From Clostridium_AD sp050717635 (lineage in GTDB: Bacteria > Bacillota > Clostridia > Clostridiales > Clostridiaceae), in the NCBI RefSeq assembly GCF_050717635.1, contig NZ_JBOITO010000007.1:124001-188000 (forward strand): a stretch of 64,000 bases of DNA, read 5' to 3'. Shown here one piece after another: positions 63,623 to 64,000 of this stretch; the first letter of the stretch is position 1, and each line of letters begins with the position of its first letter. The position numbers were made by a program, and so were the translations under genes. The notes beneath the pieces are model-generated. The model was given only the letters and a program-made list of their open reading frames with translations, was not told the DNA's origin and made no database searches.

Positions 63623-63656
63623 AGAGTACTTCAATTATAATTGAGGTACTCTTTTT
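63623..63656 (+). terminator. Terminator used as intron target
   Basis: AGAGTACTTCAA pairs with TTGAGGTACTCT (one wobble) and is followed by TTTTT. The group IIC intron begins two bases later. Confidence 0.85.
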
Positions 63657-63657
63657 A

Positions 63658-64000
63658 GTGTGCCAGGCATGGCAATTAACTAGGTGGTGAAAGTCCACTG
63701 TGGGGGTCTGTAGTTACCAACCACTAGCTGAAGACAAGGTATCCACCGTGAGGTGTGAGCTGAAGGAAGTCCTAGGCAAAGTTCCGACCCAAGGAATACG
63801 AACATTTTCAGGCAACTATTTGGGGATGAGTCTGCTAAACAAGATAAAGTCCGATAACTACATAGACGAATAGGTGTAAAGAATGTGGGTGCATGGAATG
63901 AAAGTGAATTGTCTTACCCTGGGATATCTCATGGACATGCAGAGATGAATTTCAAAACATGGTCGAAAACGGTTTATCATGAGAAGTCAGCAGAGGTCAT
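63658..64000 (+). mobile_element. Group IIC intron, 5' part (cut by window edge)
   Basis: The 5' end is GTGTGCC, fitting the GUGYG start of group II introns. The following domain I closely matches the ordered features of bacterial class C introns (as in Oceanobacillus iheyensis): GGTGGTGAAAGTCCAC, GCTGAAGGAAGTCCTAGGC, GGAATACGAAC, GATGAGTCTGCTAAACAAGA with TAAAGTCC, and AGAAGTCAGCAGAGGTCAT at the right edge. Position right after a terminator hairpin and its T run is the known target rule for class C. The reverse transcriptase gene would lie beyond base 64,000. Confidence 0.88.

Overview
The window looks like the chromosome of a low-GC, strictly anaerobic Firmicute, most likely Clostridium in the broad sense. 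The reasons are very AT-rich DNA, strong AGGAGG-type ribosome binding sites, a flavodiiron protein-rubredoxin-ferredoxin oxygen-defence cluster, a purine riboswitch on guanine deaminase, and clostridial-type glycolipid and CAP-domain surface genes. Species cannot be named from sequence alone.

Bases 1-9,530 are a mobile-element graveyard. They hold the 3' end of a Tn3-family transposon with its 38-bp terminal repeat, a lipoprotein and a secreted protein, dinD, and three broken copies of one bacteriocin-type ABC exporter fragment. Two of these copies share the same frameshift and one is followed by an IS4-like element with its target duplication. A doubly nonsense-mutated Rpn-type nuclease closes the region.

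Bases 9,590-25,570 are mostly core-like genes. In order they are: a guanine-class riboswitch and guanine deaminase; an EFR1-type flavodoxin-ferredoxin; decayed MFS, alkyltransferase and metallo-hydrolase remnants; 3-methyladenine glycosylase; fprA, rubredoxin and ferredoxin; a NUDIX hydrolase; two CAP-domain secreted proteins (one broken) bracketing a pair of TerD proteins; a NimA-like flavoprotein; a CPBP protease; and a three-gene glycolipid operon (two GT4 glycosyltransferases around a flippase-like membrane protein).

Bases 25,670-63,657 form an accessory island. It starts just after a broken tRNA-Ala(GGC)-like sequence and runs to a group IIC intron inserted behind a terminator at the right edge. 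Every supported gene points right, gene density is low, and many genes are single units with their own consensus promoter (TTGAMT or TTGAAA, 17-bp spacer, TACAAT or TATAAT) and hairpin terminator. Contents include a HEPN (Swt1-like) protein, a tandem paralog pair of unknown family, a D12-class adenine methylase with a coiled-coil insertion and an overlapping partner gene, an HNH-like protein, an ADP-ribosyltransferase-like protein, two coiled-coil/HTH proteins, an SLH-like surface protein, MORN-like proteins, an XRE-ImmA/IrrE pair bracketed by direct repeats, a complete type I restriction system with an unknown gene behind it, and a small serine recombinase. This mix fits a decaying conjugative or phage-plasmid-like element loaded with defence and counter-defence genes; that reading is inference.

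Long gene-poor stretches (30,983-32,647; 34,547-36,687; 41,280-42,119; 60,012-61,880) contain hairpins, short decayed reading frames and repeated promoter or terminator modules, but no gene I can support strongly.
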